A DNA stretch of 64,000 nucleotides from Sipunculus nudus. Lineage: Eukaryota > Annelida > Sipuncula > Golfingiida > Sipunculidae. Each line of letters begins with the position of its first letter. Positions within the stretch are counted from its first letter, which is position 1. A program made the translations under genes and the position numbers. The stretch is taken from positions 567,241 to 631,240 of the forward strand of contig CM049318.1 in NCBI GenBank assembly GCA_026874595.1, given 5' to 3'. The notes beneath the pieces were generated by a model, which did not search any database, was not told the DNA's origin, and saw only the letters and a program-made list of their open reading frames with translations. This document shows, one piece after another, positions 39,284-48,740 of this stretch.

Positions 39284-39383
39284 TTAAAGGTGAGATCTAT
39301 GAACAAAGTCTGGTATTGGAGAAACCCAGTGATTTATTGCTTGAATAAATTCACAAATACATTGTGCTCATGTATGTCATCCA
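39284..39383. repeat. ~100-bp direct repeat, inner copy (candidate B1)
   Basis: Matches 38786-38885. It lies about 120 bp beyond the stop of the recombinase gene on the minus strand, where split-direct-repeat DIRS elements carry B1. Confidence 0.75.
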
Positions 39384-39501
39384 AAGACTAAGAGTCCTCT
39401 AAAACCAAAAATTGTTCAAATACATATAAACAAAATACAGCTGTATGGCACAGGTACAGCTTTGATTCATCTACACCGTGAGAAATAGTTACGAAATAAG
39501 G

Positions 39502-40799
39502 TTACGATTGATACATGTATTTAATGAATTTTGCTCTGTTCAAAGTACTATGTCCATCGAGATAGTCCAGATAAGACAGTGATTTCCAGTCCCCTTGAGA
39601 TTTAATAATCTCCGGGGGTACATGAGAGCACAGGCCATGCATAGCCCCTCAGCGGCGAAAGGAATGTCTTGAATAGAGATGCCTCGGCATGTGTAACTGC
39701 TCAAGAACAATCCTCAGTTTGATTGAAAATTGGTTGTATGTCATACCGTAAACCTGTCAACCAGACTGGTAGCTGAATACGAAACTATCTGGATGTTTCA
39801 AACCAGCTGACATGGCAGCACGGAGGATTGCTCTAGCTGGGCACAGTCTGGCATCCCTATTCCACGGTAGGGCCACGTATGCCTGGCGCTCTTGAAACTG
39901 AATAGTCTTGGAATATCTGAAATACATAACCAGTCCCCAGCATTTGAATACACAATGTTTATGCAAGACGCGTCTGTTGATTGTTGAAGGAAACAAGCTA
40001 CTTTTCCTGAGCATACCGTAAAAGGCAACCAAACATGCAGCATAAAAAGTTGCATCTACTGACTGTTCAAGCCTTAGCACAGACCCAAATTTTAACAACA
40101 TGTCTACTGTAATTGGCAGTTTCCTGTTGACCCTTGCACCTTCAATGCGCTTAATTCCATTCACTAGTGACCTGAGAGAATGGGCTATCCACTCGTCACT
40201 ACATGACGGATTTAGGCCTAAATAAATAAAAAAAAGAATGGTTCTCAGGCACTTTTTTTTCAGAAATCAATGCGGGCGGGCGCTTTTTTTATTTTAAATT
40301 TTTTGGTATGTTTCGATTAAAATGTCAAATGATAAGGGAAAAGCATGAAAATAACAGTTTTATTTTGCTAAATCAGTAAAAGCACTACAAAACAAAAGAA
40401 ATTGTATGGTTTTATCTTCTTGAAAGAAATGTCGGAGCGGCAACAGCTCAAAATTGGAAAGTTTTTATTGAAAATCAAAATAAAAAGTTTTGATGCGTGG
40501 GTTTAAAATTGATGCGGGCGGTGCCTGAGAACCATACCTTTAATTTATTTTGGCCTTACAAAGCCACACTCGACATGCAACAGTCGTACTACATTCAAAA
40601 ACATTTTAATTGAATTAGAACTGTGATTTTGTGCTAAGAAAGCCACATAGCGTAATAAAGTCTGACTACTAACTGGTACCGGTGTATATTGAAACTTATG
40701 ACAAAATCCAAGAAAAGTACGTAACTGGCTGCGATAGGTTGACTTTGTGGTCTCAGCGTATGCCGCCCGACAAAACTTCTCTACGTCCTTGTCCAGCAC
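39502..40799 (-). pseudogene. Tyrosine recombinase of the DIRS-like element, broken
   Basis: The N-terminal SAM-like DNA-binding part is 40799-40559 (contains KSTYRSQLRTFLGFCHKF and SSQTLLRYVAFLAQ). The catalytic part follows from 40211: a GMLRKSSLFP segment holds the first catalytic arginine, an HSFRR box holds the H-x-x-R pair (the glycine after it is a TGA stop, 39649-39651), and GDWKSLSYLDYLD holds the candidate tyrosine nucleophile. Another TGA lies at 39757-39759. A 341-bp inverted-repeat element (40215-40555) splits the gene after the N-terminal domain. The frame overlaps the RT-RNase H frame by 19 bp (40781-40799), as is usual for DIRS elements. The enzyme family inserts circular cDNA by site-specific recombination; this copy cannot be active. 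Confidence 0.85.
40215..40555. mobile_element. 341-bp MITE inserted in the recombinase gene
   Basis: The ends are inverted: ggcctaaataaat at the left, with the reverse complement reading ggccaaaataaat at the right. A second perfect 15-bp inverted pair lies inside (atggttctcaggcac at 40238 and its complement ending at 40535), along with matching gcgggcgg motifs. TTA flanks both sides (40212-40214 and 40556-40558). A TTA/TAA 3-bp duplication is typical of PIF/Harbinger elements. Removing element plus one TTA on paper returns the host gene to one open frame across the junction, which supports these exact ends. No coding capacity. Confidence 0.8.
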
Positions 40800-42435
40800 T
40801 GCCTAAGCCTCTGCCAGTTCGCGACCTGTTTAAATATAGTGCACAGCGCCTTAAACGACATGTGATTACATAAACTGATCGAAGCAAAGATTTCCAACGT
40901 GGATTTATGACACGGATGCCAGGCATTGATAAGGGCTTCCTGCTGCAGAAGCCTACCTGGTTCGTGTAGACGACTTATACAATCTGGCATGCTGTTCTGG
41001 GTGTCATTTAAATATTGACAACGAACGACAAAGTTATATTTCACGGAGACCCAAAACATTTTCCTAAGAAGTACCATAAGTCTATTGCGGCGACAAGCAC
41101 ATTTGTTGATAATTCCTGCTGTAAATGTATTATCTGTATAGATATATATGGTCTTATTACAAAACAAGTGTCCCTACTTTATAACTGCTTAAGCGGCGAT
41201 TGCCGCTTCTTTATAATTTATATGCATATCAGCAAATTCAGGAAAATCCATGCCCCAGTTAATGTACAAGAAGTTCCTCCCGTAGAAAGCACCAGCTCCT
41301 GTATTACAGGAATCCGTCATAAGAGCTTCCAGAGGATTGTTTTCAATGAAGGAGACAACACCATTAAACTGCCGCATGAATTTATGCCACCAAATGATAT
41401 CCTGCCATACTGCGCCCTGCAGTTTTGCCTTGTGGTATTTTTGCTTCAGCTTGGCGATGCAATTTAGCAATCTTCGGAGAAAAGTCCTTGCGTCTTTAAC
41501 CACTCTCGCTGCAAAGTTCAGTTTCCTGCTAATGACATCAACTGTCGTTTTGTTGCACGACGCAGTTTTACAAATTGTTTCAAAAGTGCATTGATATCCT
41601 GCAATTTGTCCTCAGGTATGGCTAATTTACAGGTGAGTGTATTTATTTCAATACCAAGAAACACTAAACAGGTACAAGGCGCTACAAGTTTATCTTGGTT
41701 CACTTCAAGGTACAACTGTAATAAAAGTTTGATCATAGTTACCCAGGCCTCTAAACAGGATTCGTAGGTTTCTCCAACTAACAGGAAGTCATCCTGGTAG
41801 GCGACCACACTGTGCCCGCGTTTGATGCGCTGTGAAATCCTATGGAAATGGGTCGGACTTCCCCTCGCTCCAAAGGGTAATTTGACGTCATACATATACC
41901 TGGTCTTGCCGTCTACAAACGTCCACTCAAGACCTGTCGCCTCCTGTGGCATTGGGTGAATAGGAATTTGACGATATGCTGACTTGATATCTATTTTAGC
42001 TACAAAATAACCATGTTTGATTAGGTTAACTGCAGAGTAAACCGATTCGTATGTGTATTTATCATACTCTGGGGAATGCGAATTTAACGAATCACCTGCC
42101 GGAAGGCTACAATCATGTATTAGTCTATATCCCCCGTCACTTTTCGGCACCACACCTAGGGCACTTACTATAGTCGGCTTTTTGTCAATGAACTTGTAGT
42201 TAACCTTGTTTACCTCCTTAAGGATAAGCGCCTCGACTGTTGCTTTTACATCAGGCTGTAACGCGGATTTGGGATTGGGTATATGGACTGATTTTAACTG
42301 ATCATCCGGCTCGATAATATGAAATCCGTTTTTAACACCATCCAAGACAAAGAACTCATCCGGGTCACCTGACAGTTCTGCTCTCCATTTATCAATACAC
42401 AGGTCTGAGGAAACAGTAAATGGCGTTACCTTCAG
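40781..42435 (-). pseudogene. RT-RNase H polyprotein of the DIRS-like element, broken
   Basis: The minus-strand RT domain covers about 42345-41525. It has ALGVVPKSDGGYRLIHDCSL early on, KIDIKSAYRQIPIHP (motif A aspartate), KLPFGARGSPTHFHRI (motif B) and VAYQDDFLLVG (motif C, YQDD). A 1-bp loss near 41525 shifts the frame. RNase H follows in the new frame: LMTDSCNTGAGAF (first Asp), HINYKE (Glu), TDNTFTAG (second Asp) and MPDCISRL (last Asp). In-frame stops TAA (41189-41191) and TAG (41174-41176) split it. The reading frame extends upstream of 42345 without an ATG to a stop at 42436-42438. Function: RNA-templated DNA synthesis and RNA removal for retrotransposition. Not functional here. Confidence 0.88.
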
Positions 42436-42438
42436 TCA

Positions 42439-42769
42439 AGACGAGCTATTTGGATGATCCTTCCTCTCCGCCACAGTCCGGTTCGCTACATGCTAGCCTA
42501 CATAGTAAGCCTCCCAGTGAGCCTTACGAGCACTCTATTGAAAATATTGGTGTGCGAGCGAGGACACAGAAATTTAGATAAATCAGATAATAAGCTTAAA
42601 ATAAACAAACGTGGGTCTTAACTGGGTGTGTGAACCATTTCTAATAAATTAAAACGAGAAAATTTGCAGGTGGCAACTAGCCCCGCTTTGAACCATTGTT
42701 TTGCTTGCACTTTCTGTTTTGTTCACTTGGTGGCACTATTTTAGGGACCAGGCAGTAAATCTTATACTT
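42439..42769. other. Linker between the capsid-like and RT genes; no gene recognised
   Basis: The minus strand has scattered stops in all frames. It may contain the end of the capsid-like gene and the tail of the SINE-like insertion at 42770-43149; I cannot place a junction. Confidence 0.4.
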
Positions 42770-43149
42770 GGAATTAAGTTGGATTTCCATGATGAATGAG
42801 CCTGAAACCTAACAGCCAATCAGAGGAAGGACTTTGAACACTGGCTTCTCCTTGTGTCCTTGAACCTAAAGAAACATGTCTTGTTTGGTTAGAAACCTGC
42901 GAGCATCGCTTCTTAACTTTTGCACCTGAGCAAGAAAACAAGTAAGGAGTCGTAGTAAAGGGTATGTTAGCTAGATTATGTTTGGTAATTTGGCCAAAGG
43001 AGGGACATTTAGTAATATCAGACAGGGCACCACAAGAATGCATGCAGTGCTCTCCGTCTCTGTATTATAGACACTGTCCCCCGAAATGACATCCACGTCT
43101 GGAATTGAACAAGCGACAAATTTCCGATCTAATCGGACCACTGACCTTT
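42770..43149 (-). mobile_element. Possible tRNA-derived SINE inside the DIRS-like element
   Basis: On the minus strand, after a run of A, ggtcagtggtccgattagat resembles a pol III A box region. About 35 nt later ttgttcaattcc resembles a B box. A non-coding body follows (to about 42770). It interrupts the capsid-like gene at a place where similarity to that gene stops. I did not find a clear target duplication or tail, so the ends are approximate. Confidence 0.4.
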
Positions 43150-44233
43150 TTTTGTAACACCAGTACTATGGTTAGATGATGTTGCCACTGCTCTTTGAAA
43201 ATGACTCGGCCCTTTTCGTCTCAGATGTACGCTGAACAGGTGTGGTGCGTCCAGGCCCAATCTAAAGCCAAACTAGGCCTGCAAGTGACGATACTCCCTG
43301 TCGTACTGCAACACAGATATTCTTTCAAACGATTTAAACAGTTCACACACTTTAACCGTGTAAGCCATATAATCCCGCAAATAATTACCCGATAGCTTCC
43401 CTTCTTCCATGAGTGTGCTCATTATCCTAGTGTTGGCCAGAGCCCACTCCTCTACAGAAACATTTTGAATTTTAGGCCTTTTTGGAGCACTGCGCAACAA
43501 CATTTTAACGCCTTGTTGATCACAAACGACAGTCTTTTCATTTAAAGGGGAATAAAGTTTATAAAATCCACAATGTCATATGCTGAGGGTTCTGACTGGC
43601 ACTCACCTCTGAGGTAAACATGGGGGTCCGCAAGTTCACCCAGGCCTGGCGCGACCATCGAAAATGGTTGCCCATTATAGTTAGAGGCCAGGTGAATGGT
43701 ACGCCGCCCCTGATCCGCGAAGTCACCCGAATTCTGTGTAGCGAGGCGTGAGTTCTGTGTGCTTGCTTGTGTGGCCTGGTGTAGGTTCCCTGCCGTGTCT
43801 GAAGTTCCATTACTACACATATTGTCTTCCGACACTAATGATGATAGCATCTGGTCTAACATTGATACTTGACTGTCACTTTCCCTACCTTTGTTCACTA
43901 CCTGGTCTTCCGTGAAAAATACTTGTTTAACACCAGTCTCCCGCTCCAGGAACTTCACGAGCATAAAACCTTGTGCAAGAGGCAGGTCTAACTGGTCAAG
44001 TGCCGCATGGTTTTCTCATAACAGTCCAAGAACTTCAAGACTACAAAATCCTTCACGTGTTTGCATTCTGGTTTTTTTTTCCCCAAACTCCCAGATTCAT
44101 TCATACTGCATCCCCCCCCCCCCCCCCACCCGTGTTTGCATTCACTTATTCGGCAAAGGTTAATTCGTACATAAGTGACTACATTTATGAATATTCCTCG
44201 AAGTCCATCCTGGCCATCATGAAGCGGATCCAT
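43150..44233 (-). pseudogene. Capsid-like (gag) gene of the DIRS-like element, broken
   Basis: Starts at the ATG at 44233 (minus) with DPLHDGQDGLRGIF, then KDFVVLKFLDCYEK, LAQGFMLVKFLERETG and a low-complexity S/T/Q region. Next comes VSVEEWALANTRIM, then NYLRDYMAYTVKVCELFKSF and VLQYDREYRHLQ, a conserved segment of DIRS capsid-like proteins. Defects: a 75-bp insertion (44069-44143), a frameshift near 44012, a 1-bp loss in a C run near 43550, and a TAG at 43273-43275. Similarity continues after the TAG (APHLFSVHLRRKG) to about 43150, where the SINE-like insertion begins. No zinc-knuckle region was found. It is the first gene of the element and would form the particle. Confidence 0.7.
44069..44143. 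repeat. 75-bp insertion with 13-bp direct repeats in the capsid-like gene
   Basis: The 13-mer cgtgtttgcattc lies at 44056-44068 and again at 44131-44143. Between them are T-rich and C-rich runs (about 16 C at 44112-44127). The extra 75 bp keeps the frame, and the capsid-like similarity is continuous when it is skipped. It could be a tiny insertion with target duplication or a local duplication. Confidence 0.6.
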
Positions 44234-44474
44234 ACCAAAATCTAATCCATAGGTTGTGAACAAATACACACACAAACACACCTAACGAAAGAAACCATCG
44301 CATACACGAACGGAAAGGAACTCGTACCCTCTCGGTCAAGGCAATACGCATACAACTTGGAAAACGGATGTGCGAAATTGTATTAATCGCTAGTGCCTTT
44401 TTTTTCGATTTTTTTGGTAGAAATCCTAAAGAAACCGCAGCTGACGAGTGCAATCTGTGAAGCTGTTTCCTGGG

Positions 44475-44477
<3 letters not shown>

Positions 44478-44542
<65 letters not shown>
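44478..44542. repeat. (TA)n microsatellite
   Basis: About 32 AT dinucleotides without interruption. It lies between the 5' end of the DIRS-like element and the truncated Penelope-like element. The rest of 44234-44643 has no recognisable feature. Confidence 0.95.
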
Positions 44543-44543
<1 letters not shown>

Positions 44544-44643
44544 CAGTAATTGCATCAGTTTCAGCAAAAGTGCTCAATACAAAAAGTAGAGCAAGTTATA
44601 AGTACTTTTAGGTAACGATACGGACTGAACCACCAGTACTTAT

Positions 44644-45260
44644 ATGTATATATATATTCGCAATTTCATGTCAGTTAACGGGTGTTCATCTCAAGCGATC
44701 AGCGATATTACAACCCTTATTCAGTTTACACTCACCCATAACTTAATCGAGATCAATGATAAGTGCTATGTCCAGACACAGGGTACGGTATGGGAACAAA
44801 AAACACTTATGGCTATATATTCATGTGGGATTTCGAACGGAAACTGCCCTCCGACAGCCCATCAAAACCTTAAGCGTATATATGCGCCACATTGATGACA
44901 TATTTCTTGTATGGCAATACGGTCCAGAATCTCTAGAATATTTCTTTTGCACAGGCGAATAATTTCAACACTCATATCAAATTCATAATTGATTCCTCAC
45001 CCACACAAATCTCATTCCTTGATTTGTCAGTTGCCATCACTGAAGGACATTTGACTACCAGCATTTATCATAAACCAACTGACTGTCACATCTATCTCCA
45101 CTACAGTAGCTTCCACCAACAGCATCTCAAACGAGGGATTGTATTTGCACCGATGCTGCGCTACAGATGCATATGCTCAAATGTTTTAGAATTTAAATGC
45201 AAAGCACTTGAATTAGCCAAACATTTCCTCATTAAAGGGTATACCCTTTCAAGTTAACCC
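44644..45260 (+). pseudogene. Penelope-like reverse transcriptase, C-terminal half
   Basis: First frame: LIQFTLTHNLIEINDKCYVQ, then a damaged 'QGT.MG' region (QTQGTVW, frameshifted). Second frame (from about 44870): VYMRHIDDIFLVW with the two catalytic aspartates (IDD). Third frame (45024-45257): AITEGHLTTSIYHKPTDCHI, then LHYSSFHQQHLKRGIVFAPM and HFLIKGY, the characteristic 'KPTD' and 'GY' thumb region of Penelope-like RTs. At least two frameshifts separate these pieces. N-terminal motifs are absent. Confidence 0.82.
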
Positions 45261-45422
45261 TACAATATTTTGAAAAAGTTAGTTATATTAAACGAAAAAG
45301 CCTCCTCAATTTAAAAGAAAAACACATAATTTCACGAATCCCCATGATCCATGGATTTCACCCGGCCATCATCTCTATAAAAAAAAACTATACAAAAATG
45401 CTGGAATAACTTTAATTCAAAC

Positions 45423-46304
45423 TAGTGGTGGGCCGATCATCGAGTTTTTTCGAAAGTCAGTCGGTTTGCTGCAACTTTCAAGCGCTCGATTACGAAAGGC
45501 AACTATCGATTACATCATACTCATGATTGTTTTTACCAGAATGTCTATAAGTTATAGGCAAAAATTATTCTTTTTTTACACATTCCGCGCTTCATATAAT
45601 GAGTCTGTGTTCCCAAATAACCATCGTATATATCTGAGTATGAGAGAACGGAGGACTTATTAAACCTCTGTGAACTGGCAGGGAGCTGCAGAATTGGCGG
45701 AGAGTTTTCTAACAAGATGTTCCTTGCACAATATGGGCGATATGGCGTAAAAATGGTCCATAATGCTCCAGGTCTATGCCAATTTTGCAAGATTCTCTTA
45801 GAAATAATCTTCTCAACTGATGGCAGGTGCCGCTGCCGCATGAGTAATTATATTTTTAGCTTCCAAATACTAATTTTTTAAATTTTTACCAAAATTCATG
45901 TGGGCCCGTAATTTTTCTGGCAGGCTTGTCAAACCAGTATGCATGTCGGCAGTCATAATAATTGTTATAAAATGAAAATCCAGGTAGTGAAGTTAAAATG
46001 ATACGCGGGAGTATTCATGAGGGCCAGCAAGTAGATGTCCTGGACTGTGATTTAATTCTTGATTACTACAATTAATTAAAATGAAACTTTGAATAGCATA
46101 TCTTAGTGATAAAAGGAAAATATGAAAAAGGCAAAAACTTCTTTTCGTCAGGTAGAATTACTAAGACATGCGGGCTGGGTTAAGAGAGTACAGTTCTACA
46201 GATAATTGCACATTTCTTTATATTTGTCTGAACCGATTAATAATCGATCATCGATCGGTTTGCCCAAACCGATGATCGATTATGAAAAAGGACTCCCACC
46301 ACTA
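45423..46304 (-). mobile_element. hAT-type DNA element inserted in the Penelope-like element
   Basis: The ends are tagtggtggg at 45423 and its complement cccaccacta ending at 46304. They are flanked by a perfect 8-bp duplication, attcaaac, at 45415-45422 and 46305-46312. An 8-bp duplication and a TAGTGGTGGG-like terminus are hAT hallmarks. Sub-terminal cgatcatcga and cggtttg motifs occur on both sides, with a local hairpin at 46228-46283. It contains a decayed fragment of transposase C-terminus on the minus strand. Removing 882 bp plus one 8-mer rejoins the Penelope-like sequence. Confidence 0.88.
45545..45841 (-). pseudogene. Possible hAT transposase C-terminal fragment
   Basis: A 98-codon minus-strand frame contains NSPPILQLPASSQRF and VLSYSDIYDGYLG, followed near its end by KKRIIFAYNL. 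This pattern resembles the C-terminal dimerisation region of hAT transposases ('LPASS..RVFS.AG.I' then a late 'IFL..NL'). The similarity is weak and the rest of the transposase is absent from the 882-bp element, so it would be a leftover in a non-autonomous copy. Confidence 0.45.
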
Positions 46305-46338
46305 ATTCAAACCCGCTATAGATTCTCCACGCCTCCCG

Positions 46339-46712
46339 TTGCCGCATACAGACCGTGACAACCTCCCAACCTCAAACGCATGCTTGTGCACTCGAAACTA
46401 CACAAGCATAAGAGCCCCTCAGGGAATGTCAAATGCGGTGATCGCCGGTATGAGATTTGCGATATTTCAAACACCCTACCAACATTTCAGTCCCCAGGAT
46501 CCAACATTACCCTCAGGCCAGGCCCTCTTTCTTGCAATTCCTCAAATGTCATTTACTTTATCACTTGTAAACACTTCCCCAATGGGGAGGGAAATTATAT
46601 AGGAATAACTGGCACCAGGCTCAGAATGAACAAGTACAAAAAAAACATCCGCGACAACACTCCCGGATTCCCCGTGGACGCACATTTCAACAAATCTGAC
46701 TATTCTCCCTGA
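46339..46712 (+). pseudogene. GIY-YIG endonuclease of the Penelope-like element
   Basis: The plus-strand frame 46380-46712 holds the linker GDRRYEICDI, then SNVIYFITCKHF ('GIY' strand) and NYIGITGTRLRMNKYKKNIR ('YIG' strand, with the following arginines), then FPVDAHFNKSDYSP. This domain nicks target DNA for insertion of Penelope-like elements. The cysteine linker is a known mark of their endonuclease type. The frame stops at 46710-46712 (TGA), where the protein should continue. Confidence 0.82.
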
Positions 46713-47170
46713 GTTTTAAAATGTACCATCATTAAAGGCAACTTTCCCTCCAGCAAAACAGACTTACATCCGAAGAAAAGCACATTCATACCTTACGAAC
46801 ACACATTAAAGGATTAAACAAGAAGTTGACTTTAAATACCCAACACTCAGTACATACTTTCCCCTCAAAACTAATCCCTCCCTGTGACTGATACCTAACC
46901 AGCCCTGATTTCAAGGGGATATATACAGGCAAGTTCTGAAGAGACATCAGGCAAATTATTGGGTATAGCTGGCAAGCCAGCCCCGTTGACCTAGCGAATG
47001 GTCTCACTGTTACCTTTGTTTACGGATAGTCACTCGCTCTGACGAAGGCTTCAGGGGTAGCTGAAAATTAAGCAACAATCTGTATATGTTATCTCAATAA
47101 CATGATTGTTTCAAATGTTGGCGTTGTTGTCTCTCTCTTCTTTCTATGTTCATTGACTGACTATATCTGT

Positions 47171-47197
47171 GTGTGCGCGTGTGTGTGTGTGTGTGTA
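47171..47197. repeat. (GT)n microsatellite
   Basis: Run of gtgtgtgcgcgtgtgtgtgtg with one CGC interruption. Confidence 0.9.
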
Positions 47198-47807
47198 GTG
47201 TTCAAGTTATAAGAGTTATCTTTTGCTCACTTGTTGCTGACATTTTATGGAAGTCAACCAGAACTAAAGTTATATATTTGAAGAACTGTTTGGTGACCAA
47301 TTTCATCAAATCTCCGGTTTGAACTTTAGTGGACAAGCAGCACTCCATGTAATTTGATTCACCAGACCGCCGCCAGGTGTCCCCCTAGCCGCCATCTCAT
47401 TATCCCCCACAGGTTGAAGTCAGAAGAGCCCGATGAAAATTGCATACAGGTATTTACTGTAAATATATTATAAACTATTTAACTACACCACTTTTATATA
47501 CTGGTTATTGTGGTTGTAATATCGTTGTTTAATACAACCTCCTGACATTCCATTATACATGTACATTTCTTGTGTACGTCGGCTTGGTCGACAGTGGATG
47601 TGGCCACGAATATTCCTTTGAGAGGTCAGTCAGATCTGCTGTTGCATAATATTTGTTACGCGGGTTCTTTTTAATGTCTTTCCTTTAATATATTTGAGTT
47701 GTGGTTTTGGATTATACACCTATCTTTCTTCGTATAACCCGCGTCCTTTGCACACCGAAACGAAACGAACTTCGCTGCATACTAGTATTCCCGTTCCACA
47801 CAACCCA

Positions 47808-47929
47808 TCCACACACACGCCCCCCCCCCACACACACATACACACCATTAAAACCAAACACAGAAACACACATATATACATATATATTGTATATATATAT
47901 AAATATATATTGATATATAAATATATATA

Positions 47930-47970
<41 letters not shown>
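47808..47970. repeat. Compound CA / TA microsatellite
   Basis: Cacacacgccccccccc and cacacacatacacac tracts, followed by tatatata with scattered interruptions to about 47970. Confidence 0.9.
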
Positions 47971-47971
<1 letters not shown>

Positions 47972-48551
47972 CATAATTATCATATTGCTGGGCTGAACCT
48001 GAAATGGATAAATTGATTCATTTGTGTGTACGCGTGAACTGTTGCTGACAAACTGAAGCACACGACCCTGATTACGTATAAAGTGGTCAATCCTCTGGCC
48101 ATTCACTGTATGTATGGTCAATACATGATGCATAGCAGAACACTTTGTCACTGCTTCTGTGAAACTAAACGCATACTATGATATCAAACTGGAACGATTA
48201 GGCGAACACTAGACCAAACAGAGAAAATACGAGGACGAGGGGAGGGGGCTAACCGCATAATACTATGATCATGGACTCCCGCAAAGAGTAGAATTATATA
48301 TATTTATATATTCATATTCCACGCACTAATATGAACCATGTTATTTACAGTTAAGCGATAGGATTATAGAGAAGGCATTGCTTAATGAACGTAGCAACCG
48401 GATTACATAAATCAATTTAAGCTGACACCTTCACGGCAACCTCACTGGGCAACGTTGAAAAGGCTCACTTACTTCGGCCTAATTAATACTCTGAAAAGGC
48501 TCACGGGGTTGTCGAACGTTTGAAACTTCGTGACCCCTGGAGTTGTTCCAA

Positions 48552-48569
48552 ATGGCGGATCGATTGTAA
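48552..48569 (+). promoter_or_regulatory. Possible upstream ORF before the candidate first exon
   Basis: An ATG in a favourable context (ccaaATGGCGG) opens five codons and stops at TAA, 24 bp before the ATG at 48594. If 48594 starts a real gene, this short frame would lie in its leader and could reduce initiation. No promoter motif was identified. Confidence 0.3.
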
Positions 48570-48593
48570 TTTCACCGGAACGAAAGTGAAGGA

Positions 48594-48740
48594 ATGCAGA
48601 GAGTGGATCAGTTAATGGGCTTTCCTTCAGAGGCGTATTTATTACAGAAGAAAAACTACTTGTGCGAGTTACAGCTGATACCTCAAAACATACACAGCGT
48701 TCTTCAGGGGAAAAAACATGGCGTCATGTTCTTTTCGCCG
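48594..48740 (+). CDS. Candidate first coding exon, unknown protein
   Basis: ATG at 48594 opens 49 codons and ends exactly before gtaagat (48741), a good 5' splice-donor match in phase 0. The product begins MQRVDQLMGFPSEAYLLQKK, has NYLCELQLIPQNIHSVLQG in the middle and ends HGVMFFSP. No transposon similarity was seen and the local composition is less AT-rich than its surroundings. I do not recognise the family. The next plausible exon on this strand is at 63689, which is phase-compatible. Against it: it is short and without conservation data, and a chance frame with a GTAAG is possible. Confidence 0.45.

Larger units (their letters stand above)
38786..44233 (-). mobile_element. DIRS-like (tyrosine-recombinase) retrotransposon, decayed
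   Basis: Read on the minus strand it has, in order, a capsid-like gene (44233 to ~43150), RT-RNase H (42435-40781), a tyrosine recombinase (40799-39502), and a 3' region with a ~100-bp direct repeat (39284-39383 and 38786-38885). RT-RNase H followed by an overlapping tyrosine recombinase instead of a DDE integrase defines the DIRS order. The direct-repeat pair would fit the B1-A2-B2 end of split-direct-repeat types (PAT/Ngaro-like). I could not find the matching A1 repeat upstream of 44233, so the 5' end may be lost or diverged. Every gene is interrupted. Confidence 0.8.
44644..47090 (+). mobile_element. Penelope-like retroelement, 5'-truncated and decayed
   Basis: The plus strand carries the late half of an RT (44644-45260), a linker with a CGDRRYEIC motif, and a GIY-YIG endonuclease (46339-46712). 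This RT then GIY-YIG order is specific to Penelope-like elements. The 3' part ends near gacgaaggcttcaggggtagctg (47041-47063). The 5' half of the RT is missing, a common state for this group. A hAT-type element (45423-46304) splits it between RT and endonuclease. Several frameshifts and stops, so inactive. Confidence 0.82.
47091..48550. other. No gene recognised; microsatellites
   Basis: Contains a (GT)n tract (47171-47197), a CA/C-rich tract (about 47808-47870) and a long irregular TA tract (about 47872-47970). The remainder (47200-47800 and 47971-48550) shows no coding or repeat signature I can name. Confidence 0.6.

Noticed and set aside
39121-43796. 17-bp shared string ggcctggtgtaggttcc, inverted between ~39125 and ~43778, as possible terminal repeats of the DIRS-like element
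   Set aside because: Similarity does not extend beyond the 17 bp, and one copy lies inside the capsid-like coding region; could be chance.
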